Below, in pieces: positions 60,965-64,000 of a stretch of DNA of 64,000 nucleotides (the stretch's first letter is position 1; each line of letters opens with the position of its first letter). The notes beneath the pieces are model-generated. The model worked only from the letters and a program-made list of their open reading frames with translations, had not been told where the DNA came from and did no database searches. Both the position numbers and the translations under genes were made by a program. Origin of the DNA: Streptomyces sp. CB01881 (lineage in GTDB: Bacteria; Actinomycetota; Actinomycetes; Streptomycetales; Streptomycetaceae); NCBI RefSeq assembly GCF_002953255.1, contig NZ_CP026498.1:1783291-1847290 (forward strand), read 5' to 3'.

Positions 60965-62617
60965 TCAGCCCAGCAGGGGAAGCGCGGGGAGGGTCAGGAA
61001 GTCCGCGAACTCCTCGGCCAGGGCGACCTGTTCGAAGAGCTTGGCGGCCTCGCGCCAGCGCCCACCGGCGTAGGCCTCGTCGCCCAGCTCGGCCCGGAGC
61101 CCGGCGAGCTCCTCGGCCACCAGGCGGCGCACGAGCTCGGCGGTGGCCTTCTCCCCGGTGTCGGAGAGCACGACGCCGTTGTTGATCCACTGCCAGATCT
61201 GCGAGCGCGAGATCTCGGCGGTGGCGGCGTCCTCCATCATGTTGAAGATGCCGACGGCGCCGAGGCCGCGCAGCCAGGCCTCGATGTAGCGGACGCCGAC
61301 CTGGACGGCGTTGTGCAGGCCCGCGTGGGTGCAGGTGCCGCCGGCGCCGGCGATGTCGAGCAGCTGGGCGGCGGTGACGGGCTCGGCCGGGCCGGGGTTG
61401 TCCTTCTGGTTCGGGCGGTCGCCGAGGACGGCGTCGAAGCAGGCGCGGGCGACGGGCACGAGGTCAGGGTGGGCGACCCAGGAACCGTCGAAGCCGTTGC
61501 CGGCCTCGCGGTCCTTGTCGGCCTTGACCTTCTCCAGGGCGGCCGCGTTGACCGCGGGGTCCTTGCGGCTGGGGATGAAGGCGGCCATGCCGCCGATCGC
61601 GTGGGCGCCGCGGCGGTGACAGGTCTGCACCAGCAGCCGGGTGTAGGCGGCCATGAAGGGGGACGCCATGGTGACGGTGTTGCGGTCCGGCAGGATGTAG
61701 TGCTCGCCGGCGTCGCGGAAGTTCTTGACGATCGAGAACAGGTAGTCCCAGCGGCCGGCGTTGAGCCCGGCGGCGTGGTCGCGCAGCTCGTAGAGGATCT
61801 CCTCCATCTCGAACGCGGCCGTGATGGTCTCGATCAGCACGGTGGCGCGGACGGTGCCGTACGGGATGCCGAGGGCGGCCTGGGCGTGCGTGAAGACGTC
61901 GTTCCAGAGCCGGGCTTCGAGGTGGCTCTCGGTCTTCGGGAGGTAGAAGTACGGGCCGGAGTTCGGGTCCTCGGCGCCGCGGGCGGTCAGCCGGGCCACG
62001 TTGTGGAAGAAGTAGAGCCCGAAGTCGAGGAAGGCGCCGGCCACCGGCTTGCCGTCGACCAGCAGGTGGTTCTCGTCCAGGTGCCAGCCGCGCGGGCGGA
62101 CCACGACGGTGGCGAGTTCGGCGGCGGGCCTGAGGGTGTAGGCCTTGCCGGCCGGGGAGGTGAAGTCGATCCGGCCCTCGAAGGCGTCGATCAGGTTGAT
62201 CTGGCCGCTGACCACGTTCTCCCAGGTCGGGGAGGTGGCGTCCTCGAAGTCGGCGAGCCAGACCCTGGCGCCGGAGTTCAGCGCGTTGATGACCATCTTG
62301 CGGTCGGTGGGGCCGGTGATCTCGACCCGGCGGTCCTGGAGCGCGCGCGGGGCCTCGGCCACCGTCCAGTCGCCTTCGCGCACGGCGGCCGTCTCGGGGA
62401 GGAAGTCCAGGACGCCGGCGCGGGCGATCTCCGCGCGGCGGGTCTTGCGGCGGGCCAGGAGCTCCTGTCGGCGGTCCTCGAAGGCGCGGTGCAGCCCGAC
62501 GACGAAGGCGACCGCCTCCGGAGTGAGCACCTCCTCCGCCCGATGGACACGCGGACCGGCGACAGTGACGACCGGAGCGGCGGGGGAGGCGCCGGCGGGT
62601 CCCTGATCTGTAGCCAT
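60965..62617 (-). CDS. aceB: Malate synthase A
   Basis: 550 residues, as expected for the A form. Condenses glyoxylate and acetyl-CoA to malate, so it drains the glyoxylate released from purines. Family marks are [20 protein letters not shown] then [17 protein letters not shown] with the catalytic Arg, [18 protein letters not shown] and [16 protein letters not shown] 62617 has TAGGAG upstream. It diverges from the AllR-like gene; its -35 box lies inside an operator. No isocitrate lyase is nearby, so it serves ureide catabolism rather than the glyoxylate shunt as such. Confidence 0.95.
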   Translation of the reverse strand: MATDQGPAGASPAAPVVTVAGPRVHRAEEVLTPEAVAFVVGLHRAFEDRRQELLARRKTRRAEIARAGVLDFLPETAAVREGDWTVAEAPRALQDRRVEITGPTDRKMVINALNSGARVWLADFEDATSPTWENVVSGQINLIDAFEGRIDFTSPAGKAYTLRPAAELATVVVRPRGWHLDENHLLVDGKPVAGAFLDFGLYFFHNVARLTARGAEDPNSGPYFYLPKTESHLEARLWNDVFTHAQAALGIPYGTVRATVLIETITAAFEMEEILYELRDHAAGLNAGRWDYLFSIVKNFRDAGEHYILPDRNTVTMASPFMAAYTRLLVQTCHRRGAHAIGGMAAFIPSRKDPAVNAAALEKVKADKDREAGNGFDGSWVAHPDLVPVARACFDAVLGDRPNQKDNPGPAEPVTAAQLLDIAGAGGTCTHAGLHNAVQVGVRYIEAWLRGLGAVGIFNMMEDAATAEISRSQIWQWINNGVVLSDTGEKATAELVRRLVAEELAGLRAELGDEAYAGGRWREAAKLFEQVALAEEFADFLTLPALPLLG

Positions 62618-62715
62618 GAGCAGGACACTCCTAAGACGGTTGAGCATGGCGAAGGCAGTTCCGGTGGGAACTTCCTTGATCTGAACCGATCTGAACCCAC
62701 CTACCGGAGGGTTCG

Positions 62716-62770
62716 ATTCTGTAAGGTGGAGACTAGTTTCCGCGATACAGAATTTCAACGGTTTGTTGAG
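62716..62770. promoter_or_regulatory. aceB promoter with two operator candidates
   Basis: Minus-strand -35 TTGAAA (62753-62758), a 17-base spacer and -10 TAGTCT (62730-62735). The plus-strand TTCAAC-GGTTT-GTTGAG (62754-62770) covers the -35. A second inverted repeat, ATTCTGTA / TACAGAAT (62716-62723, 62746-62753), brackets the -10. The leader adds two tandem GATCTGAACC copies (62678-62697). Confidence 0.7.
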
Positions 62771-62817
62771 GTGATCGCAGGGACTCTACTCCTCCCCCGA
62801 CAGCGAAGGGAACGCCG

Positions 62818-63615
62818 GTGGTTGCGACCCCCGACACAGCATCGACGACGGGCACGGACCGCGCGAGCGGCGGTGTGCAGTCCGTCGAGCGCGCCTTCCA
62901 GCTGCTGGAGGCGCTGGCCGACTCCGGCGGCGTGGCCACGCTCAGCGAGCTCTCCACCTCCTCCGGGCTGCCGATGCCCACCATCCACCGTCTGGTTCGT
63001 ACCCTCGTCCAGCAGGGCTATGTGCGCCAGGACACCGCACGCCGCTACACCCTCGGCCCGCGGCTGATCCGGCTCGGCGAGACGGCCGGCCGGCTGCTGG
63101 GCAGCTGGGCCCGCCCCTACCTGGCCGAGCTGATGGAGGCCACCGGCGAGACGGCCAACCTGGCCGTACTGGAGGGCGGCGAGGTGGTCTACGTCGGGCA
63201 GGTGCAGTCGCGGCGCTCGATGCGGATGTTCACCGAGGTCGGCCGCCGGGTGCAGCCGCACTGCACCGGCGTCGGCAAGGCCCTGCTGGCCCAGCTGCCC
63301 GAGGAGGAGGCCCGTGCCGTCCTCGGCCCCAACCCGCTGCCCGCGCACACCGAGTTCACGGTGACCGACCCGCAGGAGCTGCTGAACCAGCTGGCCGAGG
63401 CGCGCGAGCGCGGCTACGTGGTGGACGACCAGGAGCAGGAGATCGGGGTGCGCTGCATCGCCCTCGCGGTACCGGGCGCGCCGACCCCGACGGCCCTCTC
63501 GGTCTCCGGTCCGGAGGCCCGGATCCGGGCGCTGGAGGAGCAGGCCGGCGCGGCCTCGCTGGTACCGGTGATGCACCACATCGCGGCCCGGCTGGGGCAG
63601 GTCCTGGCCCCCTGA
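62818..63615 (+). CDS. allR: IclR family regulator, AllR-like
   Basis: 265 residues. N-terminal winged helix: SVERAFQLLEALADSGGVAT then LSELSTSSGLPMPTIHRLVR. The effector domain has LAVLEGGEVVYVGQVQSRRS, QPHCTGVGKALLAQLP and VDDQEQEIGVRCIALAVPG. The divergent position beside malate synthase and in an allantoin gene region matches AllR of Streptomyces coelicolor, which represses allantoin genes. Four TTCAAC-type sites in this window are its likely targets. GTG 62818 is the start; the leader has GAAGGGAACGCC. Confidence 0.9.
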   Translation: MVATPDTASTTGTDRASGGVQSVERAFQLLEALADSGGVATLSELSTSSGLPMPTIHRLVRTLVQQGYVRQDTARRYTLGPRLIRLGETAGRLLGSWARPYLAELMEATGETANLAVLEGGEVVYVGQVQSRRSMRMFTEVGRRVQPHCTGVGKALLAQLPEEEARAVLGPNPLPAHTEFTVTDPQELLNQLAEARERGYVVDDQEQEIGVRCIALAVPGAPTPTALSVSGPEARIRALEEQAGAASLVPVMHHIAARLGQVLAP

Positions 63616-63639
63616 CACGGCGCCACCGGCGCTTTCCCG

Positions 63640-63670
63640 CGCAGGAGGCCGACCCGGTCGGCCTCCTGCG
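63640..63670 (+). terminator. Hairpin after the AllR-like gene
   Basis: Perfect 14-bp stem (63640-63653 with 63657-63670) closing on a CCG loop, 24 bases after the stop. Confidence 0.85.
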
Positions 63671-63801
63671 GAAGCGTTCGCCCGTTCGAGCGGCCCGAGG
63701 GCGGGTTGCCCCGGCCGCGACGGGCCGGTCGGTCACGCTGAATGCGGACGCGCCCCGCGACGGTGCGGGGCGCCGGAACGCGAAGGACAGGGTGAGCGGC
63801 G

Positions 63802-64000
63802 ATGTCGCGCAGAGGGTCCGTACGGGGTTTCTTCGGCAGGTCGGCGGAGGCCGGGGCGCCGGAGGCCGGGGCGCCGGTGGTCGGGCGGGCGGCGGTCAGG
63901 CCGTCGGCAGGCCGGTCGCTGGCCGTCAGGTCGCTGACGGTCGGGTGTGCACTGGCGGCGCTGGCCGCCGGTCCCGCGTGGGCGTGCCCGGACGCCGATC
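63802..64000 (+). CDS. Exported protein, N-terminal part only
   Basis: 66 codons are visible before the window ends. The translation is basic (MSRRGSVRGFFGRSAEAG), then Ala/Gly/Val-rich with a small repeat EAGAPEAGAP. It contains a hydrophobic segment, LTVGCALAALAAGPAWA, followed by CPDAD. This looks like a long twin-basic signal peptide cleaved after AWA. The identity of the mature protein is unknown. A GTG at 63792 is in another frame. Confidence 0.55.
   Translation, partial: MSRRGSVRGFFGRSAEAGAPEAGAPVVGRAAVRPSAGRSLAVRSLTVGCALAALAAGPAWACPDAD

Noticed and set aside
1-64000. Prophage, insertion sequence, tRNA or rRNA genes
   Set aside because: No transposase, integrase, phage structural gene, terminal inverted repeat pair or recognisable tRNA/rRNA sequence was found on reading both strands.

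Overview
This is about 64 kb of very GC-rich actinomycete chromosome. The codon use, many GTG/TTG starts, leaderless promoters and gene families all point to the Streptomyces/Kitasatospora group. I see no rRNA, tRNA, prophage, insertion sequence or CRISPR array. Almost every gene has one or more long antisense or frame-shifted shadow reading frames, which are left out here.

Left part (1-23.8 kb) is mixed housekeeping and accessory DNA. It holds a partial NAPE-PLD-like metallo-beta-lactamase-fold hydrolase, a PH-like small protein and a TetR gene with a self-operator. Next come a translationally coupled SWIM zinc-finger/DUF6493 pair, a TesB thioesterase, a second TetR gene, an alpha/beta hydrolase and a MerR gene. 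A decayed stretch follows with a BCCT transporter remnant, a ribbon-helix-helix/PIN toxin-antitoxin pair and an orphan Wadjet-type gene in which the tail of the DUF2397 component seems fused to the DUF2398 component. After that are a lysoplasmalogenase, a surface protein, exonuclease III, gamma-glutamyltransferase and a four-gene sugar ABC transporter/ROK kinase operon whose genes all overlap by 4 bases. A membrane-anchored esterase closes this part.

Middle part (23.9-33 kb) begins purine breakdown. A PucR-type regulator diverges from a three-subunit xanthine dehydrogenase, followed by an AzgA-type purine permease and an XdhC-type maturation factor. Then come assorted small genes, a WYL regulator, an SDR and a lipoprotein. 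A four-gene operon at 37.9-42.7 kb pairs a ferritin-like diiron-motif protein with a ferredoxin-type reductase, an M24 peptidase-like protein and an epoxide hydrolase-SDR fusion of EphD type. It is the best candidate here for an undescribed pathway.

Right part (44-63.6 kb) completes ureide and glyoxylate metabolism. Allantoinase, allantoicase and catalase form one unit. Hydroxypyruvate isomerase and tartronate semialdehyde reductase are followed by a glycerate kinase. OHCU decarboxylase, hydroxyisourate hydrolase, urate oxidase, a xanthine/urate-type permease and a purine deaminase run the other way. Malate synthase diverges from an AllR-like IclR regulator. The chain reads guanine/8-oxoguanine, then xanthine, urate, allantoin, allantoate and ureidoglycolate, then glyoxylate, which feeds malate or glycerate. 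Glyoxylate carboligase and ureidoglycolate lyase are not in this window. A shared sequence, TTCAAC-N5-GTTGAA, sits at or next to the -35 box of four of these units and probably unites them under the IclR regulator.

A recurring oddity is short tandem repeats of 15 to 17 bases at gene ends and starts (1.5, 34.4, 34.8 and 45.6 kb), plus a 36-base triple repeat enclosed by a long inverted repeat at 29.7 kb.
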